This document shows, piece after piece, positions 11,352 to 22,669 of a stretch of 64,000 nt of DNA. The translations under genes were made by a program, and so were the position numbers. This stretch comes from Aphanomyces cochlioides (lineage: Eukaryota > Oomycota > Saprolegniomycetes > Saprolegniales > Verrucalvaceae). The notes beneath the pieces are model-generated. The model had not been told where the DNA came from. It saw only the letters and a program-made list of their open reading frames with translations, and did not search any database. Position 1 is the stretch's first letter. Each line of letters starts with the position of its first letter. The stretch covers positions 930,001-994,000 of the forward strand of contig JAHQRK010000024.1 of NCBI GenBank assembly GCA_019828595.1, read 5' to 3'.

Positions 11352-11999
11352 CTAGATACTGCTGCTATCTGTACTCGGATCGTCCAATTTCCTCTTTTCG
11401 CCTCGATGGGCTGTGAGGGAGAAATGGAGAAGCAATTCGGCTTGATCTCGATCACTCAAGCCAAGCGTTTGCATTTCTTTGGCCGGTGTGGTTGGAGTCG
11501 AAGTTGTGGTACTTGACTTCACAGTGGGGGGCGGTTTGACTGATAAGGACGCAACAAATGCATCCTCCAAGAGTTGTAATTCTTGTTCTGCTTTTTGGAT
11601 TGATTTGGTGGTTTCAGGCGTCGGATCAAGTGCGCGAAAGATTTGTTTGCCAATGGAGTGGTTGCCTTTGAGCTTTTTCGTCACGCGCATTGCTTCACAG
11701 TTGAGTTTCTTGGCGAGATACCATCGCAACGACGTGCCGTCTTCAATATCGAGCAATCCCAGTCGAAAAAAGTAGATCATCTTGTTGGTAAACACTTCCT
11801 CTTCTACAGTCCACTTGCCACTACGTAATCCAGGCGGACATTTCGACTTTGTCGAACGTTTCGTGTGGTGGTGGCGCGGACTTGTGCTTCCTTCTGACGA
11901 ATTGTCACTATGCACCGGCGGCGATGTTTCGTCCAGCCCAGCCGCGACGTGGAGGAATCCCAGCGAAGACGACGACTCAGACTGCATGCTGCTCAGCAT
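11352..11999 (-). CDS. Nuclear protein with stramenopile-type WTxEEE domain
   Basis: This intronless 215-aa frame starts at ATG 11999. Residues 60-121 form the recognisable part: SGKWTVEEE, then FRLGLLDI, DGTSLRWYLAKKLNC, MRVTKKLKG and IGKQIF. I associate this arrangement (WT-x-EEE followed by a TLRxYLxxKLxCxxMRxxKK block) with a domain common in diatom and oomycete proteins. It looks Myb/SANT-like, and a DNA-binding role is plausible but inferred. The flanks are Ser/Thr-rich and disordered, with a basic HHHTKRSTKSK patch before the domain that could act in nuclear import. A TATCCGGATA palindrome lies 100 bp upstream. Confidence 0.7.
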   Translation of the reverse strand: MLSSMQSESSSSLGFLHVAAGLDETSPPVHSDNSSEGSTSPRHHHTKRSTKSKCPPGLRSGKWTVEEEVFTNKMIYFFRLGLLDIEDGTSLRWYLAKKLNCEAMRVTKKLKGNHSIGKQIFRALDPTPETTKSIQKAEQELQLLEDAFVASLSVKPPPTVKSSTTTSTPTTPAKEMQTLGLSDRDQAELLLHFSLTAHRGEKRKLDDPSTDSSSI

Positions 12000-12098
12000 T
12001 CAGCAGATCCTTGCGCCACAGAGATCGAGAGAGATGGACACGCTGCTTGTCGGTCGCCAAGTGCGACTTCCACTTCAACAATTAAAATGCTACAGGCT

Positions 12099-12108
12099 TA
12101 TCCGGATA
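12099..12108. promoter_or_regulatory. TATCCGGATA palindrome plus half-site
   Basis: A perfect 10-bp palindrome lies about 100 bp before the ATG at 11999, followed at 12117 by GATTATCCGAATCC. It is the same element as at 5508, 16201 and 24740. Confidence 0.5.
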
Positions 12109-12960
12109 TTTCATCGATTATCCGAATCCACAGTATACAAACTACAAGTATAAATTTATATGGTTTTCAATTTGAAGTTGTGGAACCTCTCAAATGTTAT
12201 ACTATAATCTCGGATTGGCGAAAAAATTCACCATGCCAACTTCAAGTCCATCCAGCGGTGGAAGAAAGAAAATGAATCAAAGCCGTGGCGAATGGAGCTT
12301 CACAGGGGAGAAACACGCAGAGCAAAGAGCTACGATTGCCTTAAGGAAAGTGTCGATAAATGGGGCATCTGGTGGTGTGACAGTGTCGACATTTTTAAAT
12401 ATGGATGGGAGGTGGTTGAACAAATAAAAAAAGGTCGAGCTTGTTAGCAAGTGCTATAAACATGACTGCTATGTGGGAGATGCATTTACCTGCGGGTTTG
12501 GAAAATAGCCACGCTGGGCTGAAAATTCCCAGCGTCGTTGTTCCAGCTCAAGACACTGTGGATTGAATTGTGTATCAAAAAATGAATGCACCCATTTTCA
12601 CCGATGACCACGCAAGGAGCTATAAACAAGGCCAGCCAACTCTTAATTCGGAATAGCTTCTGATGTACGTGGTGCAATTCACCGGTGGCCATAGAGAGAA
12701 GTCTAGATAACTTGATATTCTCCCCTCATCAGAGCTATAATATATTGGCGAGGGATCCGCAGGGGGCTCTCTATCATAGCCCTTGAAATATATAGTCCAG
12801 AGACCCTAGACCAATGAGGAAGGAGTCCATCGAGGAAAACGAAATGGCCACAGCCCTCGAGTTGAACTCGTGATAAAAAGTAAGTTGAGAGTAAAAGCGT
12901 GTTTGCGTTCTTTATAGGTTGAAGGGTTGAAGGGGTTTAGGGGTTTGAGGTCATGTATGG
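12109..12960. other. Intergenic region, no supported gene
   Basis: This is 850 bp between divergent genes. A 65-codon plus-strand frame (12233-12427) and a 68-codon minus-strand frame (12692-12486) are open but show no family features or splice support. A G-rich run with repeated GGGTTTAGG/GGGTTGAAG phrases lies at 12917-12951, directly upstream of the LRR gene. Confidence 0.4.
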
Positions 12961-14565
12961 ATGTCACTGATCCAATTAAGCGCGCGCCGAGTCGGTGAGG
13001 CATGTTCAATCGATGAGATCTTGGCGTATGCAGAAATGTTCCCAAGTCATGTGACGAGGCTAATATGGAGCCACATGTCTCCGGTACGTCTGCGGACTCT
13101 CGAGATGAAGCTTATGCAAGAAGCGCCAGACGTTGAACTCCTTGACGAAATAGAGCGGCAGTGGCAAATCTGGGCAGCACCATTCGATGAGTCAAGTCGA
13201 TTTGTGGGGAATACGTCTGAGAGTATGTTCATCCGAAGCTCCAGTCTCGTCTTGCCTCGGCCCTTTCGAAGTCTTTATTGGGAACGTAAGTTCCGCACAA
13301 TGTTGGGTCAACCACTGGCCTCTCGATTGACGATGCCAATCAATCTCTTTCACGGTGTTGTCTTTGAAGTGAAACTCCGTGGAAAGGAACTTTCAGACGA
13401 AAATGTTGACTGCATTATCTCGATTCCAAGTATCCATCGTGTCGAAATTCACCATATTGATGCAACTGACCAAACGTTTTGGCCTCGTCTTGGACGGCTT
13501 ATAGTCCAAGCACCCAAGCTCATGGAGCTTTGTCTCCTCCACAGCAAGCTCTTGACATTATCACCACTCGTTGATGCTCTCAGCGATCGTTCGGAACGTC
13601 CTCTTGATATGCTCGAGTTTGTCTCGATTAAAATGCGTTCGTCAGTCTTTGTCGAATTGGTTCACCTCGTGTCCTCATCAAAACTCATTCGAAGTTTGCG
13701 CATGACTAACTCAATCAACGACCTTGATGCCAGCTTGCTTGTCCCAGCTATCGCCTCTCTCGACACAGTTTTACTCCCGTTCAATGACCTCGAAGATGAT
13801 GTCCTGGCAACTATTTCAACTTCGATGACAATCCAACGATTGTGTGTCTCCAATAACTGCTTCACCAATGTTTCGGCACTTGCTCGATGCGCAAATCTCG
13901 TCCAGTTGGATTTGTCCCACAATGAACTCGGAAATGCTGGAATTGCGACCGTCGCTTCTGTTTGCCTTCCGGCCATGTCCCGCCTCACCCATCTCTACGT
14001 CTACAATTGTGCTTTTTCGGCTACTGGTGCAGCCACACTCTTTGCCACGGCTGTCTCATCTTCCACACTTCTTGTCCTAAACGCTGGACGCAATTTTCTT
14101 GGTGTCGAAGCTGATGACGTCCTTGTGTCTTTCCTGACTCATAACGCTTCGGTCACTCATCTCCATCTCAATTACATTGGCCTGGGTCATGACATCTCAG
14201 ATTCTCTTGCTGCAGCTTTCAGCCAAAATTCCCATCTCAAACAAATCTCTCTGGGAGAAAACCGTCTCAAGGACACTGGAGCAGCGAAACTCTTCGCCGC
14301 GCTGCCATTTCCACTCGAAGCGCTTGATTTCAGTGGAAACCTCATCTCAAATGATGGGCTCGACTCAATTGTGGCTCATATTTCCGAGTTGCGTCAACAA
14401 CCAAAACGACAGCGAAGTGCTCACATTATCCAAGAACTCAATTTGCGCGACAATGTCTTCGACGTGGAACATCTGCATCGACACGCCACGGCACTGGCGA
14501 CCTCAGTCTCGAATATCTACAGCAACGAATACCGACCGAAAACATACGATGACAACCTTTGTTAA
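12961..14565 (+). CDS. Leucine-rich-repeat protein (RNase-inhibitor type), 534 aa
   Basis: A single open frame starts at ATG 12961. From about residue 190 to 510 it holds repeats with the LxxLxLxxNxL pattern, for example LVQLDLSHNELGNAG, LHLNYIGLGHD and LKQISLGENRLKDTG. The longer repeats, of about 28 residues, point to the RNase-inhibitor/NLR-type class. Residues 15-60 (FPSHVTRLIWSHMSPVRLRTLE, read in two pieces) look like a short helical box of the F-box or elongin-A kind, so a substrate-adaptor role in a ubiquitin ligase is possible but weakly supported. No signal peptide or membrane segment is seen, so it is likely intracellular. It is convergent with the docking-complex gene, whose stop lies 20 bp away. 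Confidence 0.75.
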   Translation: MSLIQLSARRVGEACSIDEILAYAEMFPSHVTRLIWSHMSPVRLRTLEMKLMQEAPDVELLDEIERQWQIWAAPFDESSRFVGNTSESMFIRSSSLVLPRPFRSLYWERKFRTMLGQPLASRLTMPINLFHGVVFEVKLRGKELSDENVDCIISIPSIHRVEIHHIDATDQTFWPRLGRLIVQAPKLMELCLLHSKLLTLSPLVDALSDRSERPLDMLEFVSIKMRSSVFVELVHLVSSSKLIRSLRMTNSINDLDASLLVPAIASLDTVLLPFNDLEDDVLATISTSMTIQRLCVSNNCFTNVSALARCANLVQLDLSHNELGNAGIATVASVCLPAMSRLTHLYVYNCAFSATGAATLFATAVSSSTLLVLNAGRNFLGVEADDVLVSFLTHNASVTHLHLNYIGLGHDISDSLAAAFSQNSHLKQISLGENRLKDTGAAKLFAALPFPLEALDFSGNLISNDGLDSIVAHISELRQQPKRQRSAHIIQELNLRDNVFDVEHLHRHATALATSVSNIYSNEYRPKTYDDNLC

Positions 14566-14584
14566 TGCAACTCTTCCTCTCAGT

Positions 14585-16188
14585 CTATCTCTTCTTGGGC
14601 TTGTCCTTTCTTCGCCCCATTGCCGCTGCAGCACGCTCCTGAATTTCAGCAATTGTACAAGGTTTGACGTCATCTTCGTCAATGTCTTCTCCATCATCAT
14701 CCAAGAAGTCTTCAGCTCCTGGTGGTTGGGGGTGGAGATCGTGAGATGCGTTGGCTTTCTTCCCAGCTGTCGACTTGGTTGCCTCAACTATTTCGAGTTT
14801 GCTTCCACCCGATTGCGTATAAACGATGTTGTGCATCTGTACAATTTCACCGATGCGTTTTTCGATGATACCGAGGAATTTGAGCAAGTTGATGTCGGTG
14901 AGACCAGTCGAATTGAGTTGCTGAACGAGCACTTCATCGTTGTAGCCAATTTTGTGGAAAATGTTCATGGCACCGGTCTTGATCGAATCAATCACTGCCA
15001 TGCTTTCAGCCACGCGAACTTCAAAATGCGCGGCCTTTTGTTTGGATTTTTCAATTTGTTCCTCCAGGCTTGCTTTGATCCGTGCTCGATGGAGGTCACT
15101 GCCAGAATCTTGACAAGCATGTATCATCTCTTGGAAACGGTTATTTTCAATCTCAACAGCCTCCATTTCTGTGTTGAGCTCATTAATCATGTTGAAAAGC
15201 GAAAAATTCTTTTCTTCTGCTGCCACAAGTGCGTTAGCAAGCTCACCAATGTCTTTGATTCCAGTCTTCTTGCGGATCTTGGCTAATCCATCTTCATATG
15301 CTTTCAGGCGTTCTGTCTGCTTGCGCAAGTCTGCTTCTTTTGCACTGATGAGCCACGATTGCTTGAGAGTTTCCTCTCGTAGCTTCGCGTCTGGTGTTGA
15401 AGTCTCCCTTTCGTCTTCGTCATCAACATAGACCGATCCTCCGTGATGAAGTGAAGCACGAAGATGCGCTCGGTCGACTTCAATCATTTCTTTCAGATCA
15501 TTCCATTCAGCTTCAAATCGTGCGGTCTCGTCTGCAGTCTGAAGTCTTAGTGCTTCTATTTGCCTCTGGGCACGATCTCTCGCATCGTAGATGCTCTGTG
15601 TCATCTGCCCAGTTTTGGTCACTTCCAGTTGTTTTGCATGTAGTTCACGATCCAGCTTTTCATGAATTTGTTGCTGTTGGACTTTTTCTCGACGTAAGTT
15701 TTGGATCTGCTCACGTAGTCTCTTGTTTGCATTGCACTATCCATAATTTATTAAGCAAATTGTGCGTCATGGTTTCAACATACTGCTTCATTCAATCGGA
15801 TCAGTACTTTCTCGAGTCGATTTTCGAGAGTACGAATCGACCGTGGATCAGCTTCTGCTGTCGTAGGTTTTGCGGGGGTGCTAGTACCAAGTCCACCAGT
15901 TGGACTCATCAACTTTTTCGTCTCGTTGTGCGTCTCGCGGAAGCGCTAGATAAATCACGTTTGGCGCGAAACTCATCGAGTTCATACCTTTAGTTGTTCA
16001 TCAAGTTCGTCGCTCCGGCGCTTTTCAATCTCAACCTTTCGAGCATAATAATCTCCTTGGATCTGAAGTGTTCGGATTTGCTCCTGAACGTACGTCGTCT
16101 CGTTTCGGCCTGCCATAGCCATAGCCGATCTCGCTTGTTCAGCGACGCTTGACTCCTTGAATGCACTTTTGAAACTGAAAATGGACAT
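14585..16188 (-). CDS. ODAD1: Outer dynein arm docking complex subunit (ODAD1/CCDC63/DC2-like)
   Basis: Three exons, 16188-15988, 15945-15784 and 15736-14585, are joined by introns of 42 and 47 nt, both in phase 0, to give 504 aa. The protein is coiled-coil over most of its length. Family marks are IRTLENRLEKVLIRLNEA, NKRLREQIQNLRREKV in the N-terminal half and EEKNFSLFNMINELNTEME in the middle. The tail is acidic, then basic (GRRKDKPKKR). ODAD1/DC2 proteins form the coiled-coil base that fixes outer dynein arms to axonemal doublets, so the gene implies motile flagella, as on zoospores. It is divergent from the MRH-EDEM gene with 80 bp between the ATGs. Confidence 0.85.
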
Positions 16189-16200
16189 TCGGTTTCACAT

Positions 16201-16231
16201 AATCCGGATAATAATGTATCCGGAATTATCC
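16201..16231. promoter_or_regulatory. Double TCCGGA element in a divergent promoter
   Basis: AATCCGGATAA and GTATCCGGAATTATCC lie side by side in the 80 bp between the ATGs of the docking-complex gene (-) and the MRH-EDEM gene (+). It is the same element as at 5508, 12099 and 24740. Confidence 0.55.
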
Positions 16232-16268
16232 AGAGGGCCAATCAAATGACGCCATTTTGCAATTTATC

Positions 16269-19200
16269 ATGCGGCGCGCGGTGCCGATAGTTGCCGCCGT
16301 CCTTTCCGTCCACTCGACGCTTTCTTCAACACCTTCGAGTAATTTGGCCACAGAATTGGATAATCAAGATGCTTTCAAAGGTCTTATCGACACAAGTAGC
16401 TTGAAAGACATCTGTCGAACGCATTATGTTCGAGGAGATTGGTGGCACTACGAGTGGTGCCATGAAAAACACGTCCGGCAGTACGCGTTGGATCGCGTGG
16501 GTGGAGCAGAAACCGACAGTATTTCTCTCGGTACTTTCAGCCGCAAGTTTCAATCTGTCTACGAAGCAAATGGTGATGAAAGAGCGTACACATCACATCT
16601 ATTTCTGCAAGGAGACATGTGCCACAGTGGTCAACCCACAAGCCAAGTTGCGCGAAATCGAAGCACAGAAGTACGCTTTACATGCTGTACTTTTCGCCCT
16701 TCAGAAACATATATTGAATCCGTGACAGAACCAAGGTTATGCGATTATCTTGTGACGGTTTGCACACCAGACGCCTGTCATAATCCACCTCCAACTTCGG
16801 TGTCTGATTTCAATGCCACAAATCAAGAGCTTGCTGATACTGTCAAGCGCATGTTCTATCATGCTTACGATAGCTACATGACGCATGCGTTCCCACTCGA
16901 TAACCTCAAACCCATGAGTTGCAGCGGTGAGAATTTCGAGTTGGGCAAGATCCCCATGCTTACGCTCATCGACACCCTCGACACCCTGGTTGTGTTTGGA
17001 GACCATGCAGAATTCCGCCGGGCCGTTGAACTTGTGACTTCTCATGCTAGTTTTGATTTGGATACTGAAGTGAGTGTCTTTGAAACAACAATTCGCGTAA
17101 CATTTGCTCTTGATTCTTTCTCTCATCAAAATTTTAGGTTCTCGGTGGTCTGCTATCAGCACATCTATTTGCCATTGATCCAACACTCAATATTTATGCA
17201 AATGAGACCTATTCGGGAGGGCTTCTTAAGCTAGCTGTTGACTTGGGCGATCGACTATTACCAGCGTTTCTCACGAAGACGGGTACCATTCCTCAAGAAT
17301 GAATCTCGATTCACCTGGAAAGAACAGGAATTCCCTACGGCACTGTGAACCTTAGACGAGGGGTTCCGAACGGCGAAACTCCTATCGCATCCACGGCAGG
17401 CGCCGGCTCACTTACAATGGAATTTACTATGCTCAGTGTTCTCACAAAAAACCCTATCTATGCTAATGCAGCCCGAACTGCTGTTCGAGGTCTCTTCGTG
17501 CGTCGCTCGGCTCTTGGACTGCTTGGAAAGCACATTCATGCTCACACTGGCGAATGGACAGAAACACTCAGCGGCCCTGGGTCCAATTCAGACAGCTTCT
17601 ACGAATACCTCATCAAGATGTATACCTTGTACGGGGATACGGAATCGCTATCTATGTTTGATGCTGTGTATTCTGCTGTCATGGAGCACAACAAGCACGG
17701 AGATTGGTACGGGGATGTGAACATGTGGGATGGTTGCAGCACGACTCAATCATTTACATTTGACAATTTGGTTGCCTTTTGGCCAGGCATGCAGTCTCTC
17801 CTTGGTGAATTCAAATTATGCTCCAGATCTCTCAATGCATTCTATCAAGTATGGCAAAAGTATTCGTTTCTGCCTGAACAATTTGACGTTGTCCGATGGC
17901 GTCCCAAGAAAGCTCAGCTGAATGGCTATCCACTCCGCCCCGAATTGGTCGAGTCGACGTACTACATGTACAGATCTACTCGTGATCCCTCGTGGCTCCA
18001 AGCTGGAGCTATCGCTGTCGAATCTCTCGAACGCTACTCAAAAACAACTTGTGGATATGCGTCTATTGCTGACGTGGAAACAAAGACACAAGAAGATACA
18101 ATGCCCTCATTCTTCCTCTCGGAAACGTGCAAATATCTCTACCTCCTCTTTGACGACAAGAACTTTATCCACCGACGAAATTACGTATTCACTACCGAGG
18201 CTCATCCGTTTCCAGTTCTTCCCACGGATCAAGTAGAACCAATCCTTCAAGCGTCTCCTGCTCTACAAAGCTCTGTCCTATCTGATGAACGACGTATGTG
18301 CCCTGTATTACCATCGCCATTCTTTTTGGATTTGCGATTCCGTCGACAATTTGCCGATGGATTTGAATTGGTTAGACCGCGCTGCCGGCCGCCTACCTCG
18401 TCGCCGTCAACTAAGAGGCCTGTCGCCCCGTCAACTTCAAGTGTTTTACATGGTGGAAAGGAGCTGGGTGAATTCAAAGTGGAACAGCTCGTTGGTGGCT
18501 TTCGTGCTCGCCGTCTGTCGAAAAATTCGCAATGGATGAAAGTGTCCAATCTTGGAGACCCTAAAATCGTCGTCGAATACCAAAGCGAAGGTTCCACTAC
18601 GTCCGAGTTCCGCGTGTATGATTTCCCAGAGAAGTTGACCAGACGGTGCCGTCTTATTTTGGCAGATGGTACAACGATTAGTTGCTCAGCGGCACTTTTC
18701 GGGCTCACGCGTGACGACTCGATATCGATTTCAATTGAAAACGCGCCAGCCATTTATGGCTCTCCTGAAAATGGCTGCTCGCCCCTGGCAGAAGATAATT
18801 CACATAACCGCATCATTATTCTCATGCGCGGCCAATGCTACTTTGAAGCTAAAGCAAAGACGGCGAGAAAAGCTGGTGCTGTTGCTGTCGTCGTTATCAA
18901 CACAGATACAAAAGAAGAAATGATTATCATGGAGCGAAGCTCTGACGTTGGCGTTGATGACTTGGATATTCCAGCAGTCATGGTACCTATAGCTGCTGAA
19001 GCTAAATTGCGTGAAGTTGTCGCAAACAACGAGCCGATTTCACTTGAATATGGCATTGTCACGGCCAAGGAGTTTCCGAGTGTCGAAGGATCGCAAGATG
19101 ACATGACTGTTTGGGGTCCAGATGGATGGGGTCTACGTCTCGCTGTAAAGAACAAAGGGCACGCCAATAAAGCACCACTTTGGACTATCTCGATCGCCGA

Positions 19201-19528
19201 CGCTCATCAAGATAATGATACAAGTGAAGATGGGGGTGATGATGATGGAATCAATGATCAACTCCTTGAGAAGCTCAAGTTTCTTGGGTTTTCTGACGAA
19301 CAGATTGCCCTCGTCAATAGCGATGATGGGAATGTTCGAATGGAAGCCCTTGTTGATGGATTGCGTGCCATAGGTCTCGATAGTCTGGCTGATCGAATAC
19401 AATCGACGGATTCAGAGCAAGATAGCGATATCGAAGACACACAATTCGATGACCAAGAGAGCACTGACACACAAGAAGACGACTTCATTGAGGACGTGCT
19501 CACAGATGTGCTGGCTGACGAGTCGTAA
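16269..19528 (+). CDS. EDEM-type GH47 protein fused to an N-terminal MRH lectin domain, with PA domain
   Basis: Exons 16269-17096, 17138-17282 and 17328-19528 (introns 41 and 45 nt) give 1,057 aa. ATG 16269 gives a signal peptide (about 1-20). Residues 45-170 are an MRH (OS-9/Yos9-type) domain: WWHYEWC, and by pattern match to OS-9 the mannose-binding residues Q71, R136, E154 and Y160 are present. Residues of about 185-640 are a GH47 alpha-mannosidase domain of the EDEM kind (MFYHAYDSYMTHAFPLD, TLIDTLDTL, TGIPYGTVNLRRGV, SETCKYLYLLFD, FTTEAHPF). A protease-associated domain follows at about 805-885. The acidic C terminus ends without KDEL. EDEMs trim mannose from misfolded glycoproteins and MRH lectins read the trimmed glycan for ERAD. 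Here writer and reader are in one chain. Confidence 0.9.
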
Positions 19529-19795
19529 GATGACTAATTAGCAAAAGAACCGAATACGACGTTCACGATACCTGTCGCTAAATAGTGAAGAAGAAATGTT
19601 CTGTCAGTGCGTGCTGCAATATCTCGTCGATCAATTAGCTTTTACTACTTCGTGAATTAACGTATTCACCATTACAATTGGCAACGAGAGGATTCTAGTG
19701 AGAGCGGATGCTTCAGCAAAACAGTCGCATATCCCAATAACCACTCAAAATGTTGTCTCAGTCAACTTCCATTATTGTAGCGAGTTTAAACATTC

Positions 19796-22255
19796 TCACT
19801 TTCGACGAAATAAGTAAATGTAGCCAGCGCCAAATGGAGGGGTGTCCGACACGGCGACTTTGGAATCATTGAAAAAGATCCACTGGTGATGTTTCTTGAC
19901 GTGAGCAACGTAATGTCCGCTGTGCGTGTTGCTGCCCATGTGGCTGACGAATCCAACGAGTTCGTACTCCCCACCATCTCGACTTTCAAGAGGATTTTCT
20001 TGACTTGAAGACGACGATGCTGCTACTTTAGCTGCCTCTTTACGTTCAAATTCACGCACCAAAGCTTCGAGCGTGTCCATATTAGAGAAGAGCCATTCAG
20101 CAGCCAAATCTGGGTTTTGGTTGGTATGGTCCAACGCGCATTTGACTTGAGTTTCATTGAAGCCCATCATTGTCAAATTCGCCATGACTTCTGGTGGACA
20201 AGTCGTCGGAGAGGGAGCAGCATTCGTCGCATTGGGAGGAGGAATGGGGCTATTGAAGTCGGCATCTTCCATATGGGAAAAAATCCACTCCATTGCCACT
20301 GCGGCTGGGGCATTTGAAGTTGCCAGGGCGGCACGTTTGCACCCGTTTTCGGAAAAACCCATCGCCATGAGCTCGGCCACCAAGTTAGCATCTGGCTCAA
20401 GGGCGTTGGTCGAAGCTGTACCCTGAGAGCCACTCTTGTCGTCATCAGGTAGCAACACTTCGTGGTCCTGTTTGCCGGTGCTTTTATACATGCCAAGGTG
20501 AAGTGTCTGGGGAACTGTCACACATACGTCCATCTTTTTGGGAGTCCAGTCTTCTGACACGTAATATCGACGCATCTGCACAAGCAAATACTTCGGGTAG
20601 GTCTGAAATCTTATTGTTTTTGACGCAGGACCCTTACGTCCAAGAGCCGTCGAGTAGAATCCATCTATAAGCTCTGTCGAGAATGCTTCTTGCAAACAAG
20701 CTTCAAACGGAACATCAGCCACAACAGGTTTACGCTGCGAGGTGTCGCTATTTTCCAACTTTTGGCGCTTAAATTCTTGCACTTCTTGAGCATTGATTGC
20801 AGCCTCAAGTGGAATATTGAGCTGCAGCACATTGTCTTCACGCGAGACGTACTTCACCTAAGTTCATACCTGCATCAGAAGAGAAAGACGAAGATGTTTT
20901 ACCTTTTGCGACGTCACACATTCGAGGCGGTCTTCAAACGAAAAAGAAAACAATTTCGAAGAAGGAAGAGAGCTAATAGGTCCTGCATTCAAGACTGCAG
21001 GGGATGATGTTTCTGCCCGAGTGAGCAAATCAAGGAAATGTTGGAAATATTCCATAGCATCTTGCTGGCGGTTTGATGAGAAGTCAACGTGATCCTTTCC
21101 AACCAACGAGCGAAACATGAGCGGACGAAGCTCTTCGTGGACATATCGATCTGAATAAATAGCACGAAATAATTTGACCATTTGCGTTGGTAAATCCTTT
21201 GCAGGGGAAACAGACGAAGGAGGGGCTAGGTCAGACATGTAGCGTTCCTTCAGTTCTGGAATTGCAAGGAGTAGCTGCAAGATGGAATTCATGTAACAAC
21301 TGTTACCCAGATTCACAAATCCCATATATCCTGCGCCACTGATCGGTTGCAAGTTCTTCCCTTCTTCCATGATTGAGTCAAAATCCCAGTTTTTGTTCAA
21401 TTCAACCTCGAGCTCATTCATCGTCTTCTCAGTTTTAGTCAGCTCGTCGATCTTGATGCCAAAGTGACGTAAATGCGCAGCGAGATTTGGATCATGCACC
21501 ATGTCATCTTCCCCATAGCTGTATACATCTCCACCGCCAGATGGAGTAATAGTGCCCAATTTAACAGCAAGGGGAAAGTTTTTGCCAGTAGCTTCGTAAT
21601 GGCGCAAAGCTTCACCACATCCACCTGAACCATCGAAATTGCGGCGTCCACAACCGACATATCCGTCGGACATATTCATCCACAAGTTTTCCTTTTTGTC
21701 ACACGTCTCACTGCTGCAAATCCAAGTCGATGGATCTCCTGAAATTGGGGCACAATCTTCACGAGGGAGTTGAATCAAATCAAATGCGTATTGAGAAGTT
21801 TGGATTTCTTCTTGCCAGCTTTTCACTTGCTCCGCAACGTAGTGTCCTTGATGGTTTAGCACTGAGTTGGCAGATTGTCTGATGATTTCAGGGAGTGCAG
21901 GATCAGCAAGTTCATAGACTTGCTTGTCCTTCCCATTAAACACAACTATTGAGAGAATTTTGTCCACTTGCTCTTCATCTTCTTGAAAACCACCTTCAAC
22001 ACCAATCGCTAGCTTTTTGACATCTTCTAGTGCGTGCTTCTTCACACCCATGCGGACAAACTTTTGATGGAGATACACCTTTTGATTCGTCTTGACTGCG
22101 TCGGCATGAACATACGGCTCCCCAAACGATTCAAACGTGCTCAAATTCGTGTATATGCCCGTTTCCGTGAAAGGAGTATCGAATGAGAGGACACACTCTT
22201 CCTTGTACACCACACTTCTCTCATTCGCAATCTTCACGGCTCCAAACTTGTCCAT
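19796..22255 (-). CDS. USP5: Ubiquitin carboxyl-terminal hydrolase 5 (isopeptidase T)
   Basis: Two exons, 22255-20903 and 20857-19796, are split by a 45-nt phase-0 intron and give 804 aa, near the family's usual length. Domains in order are a Zn-finger UBP (about 165-250), the catalytic Cys box NLGNSCYMNS with Cys320, two UBA domains inserted in the catalytic region (about 606-645 and 671-712, each with a MGF core), and the His box THSGHYVAHV with His766 followed by FFND at 779-782. USP5 disassembles unanchored polyubiquitin chains from the free C-terminal end, and the ZnF-UBP binds that end. All catalytic positions look intact. An extra N-terminal cryptic UBP-like region (1-160) is also kept. 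Confidence 0.95.
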
Positions 22256-22669
22256 CTGTCTTCCAACTTCTTGACAACAACAAAAATGAGCGTCGCAAAA
22301 GAATCCTTGAGATGGTCCAAAGTTTTAACCGGATTAACCGGCGCAAAAAGTCATTTCTGGAATTGATTTGAAGTTTTCCCTATGAGAAAAGTATCAATAA
22401 ACTGATATTTTCGAAGTTGCTGAAAAAATAATATTTTTTCGGTAGAAAATTCATCAAAATCACCTGAATTTTTTTTCGCACACTATTTATTTGTGTTGGC
22501 TGAGGCGTCAAAAGCTCACAGCACCGAAATGTCCTTTTGGATTCCGAAGTGCGAAGGCACGCTAAACGAACAACATGGACTTCTCGAAAGCGAGCAAGAT
22601 TTACTCCTTGTTTTAAGACGTACTCAATAATGGTATTGCATGTATTGTTATAAAGTTAAAAGCATTGAG
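22256..22669. other. Intergenic region upstream of USP5
   Basis: This is 414 bp between the USP5 start and the 3' end of the WD40 gene. AACCGGATTAACCGG at 22327-22341 is a weaker relative of the TCCGGA promoter element. The rest is AT-rich with no coding signal. Confidence 0.4.

Noticed and set aside
12486..12692. 68-codon minus-strand open frame between the nuclear protein and the LRR gene
   Set aside because: It has no family motif, splice support or codon pattern beyond chance.
12917..12951. G-rich run with GGGTTTAGG-like words, possible telomere-type repeat
   Set aside because: It has only one or two imperfect units and sits in a promoter flank; this is too short for an interstitial telomere tract.
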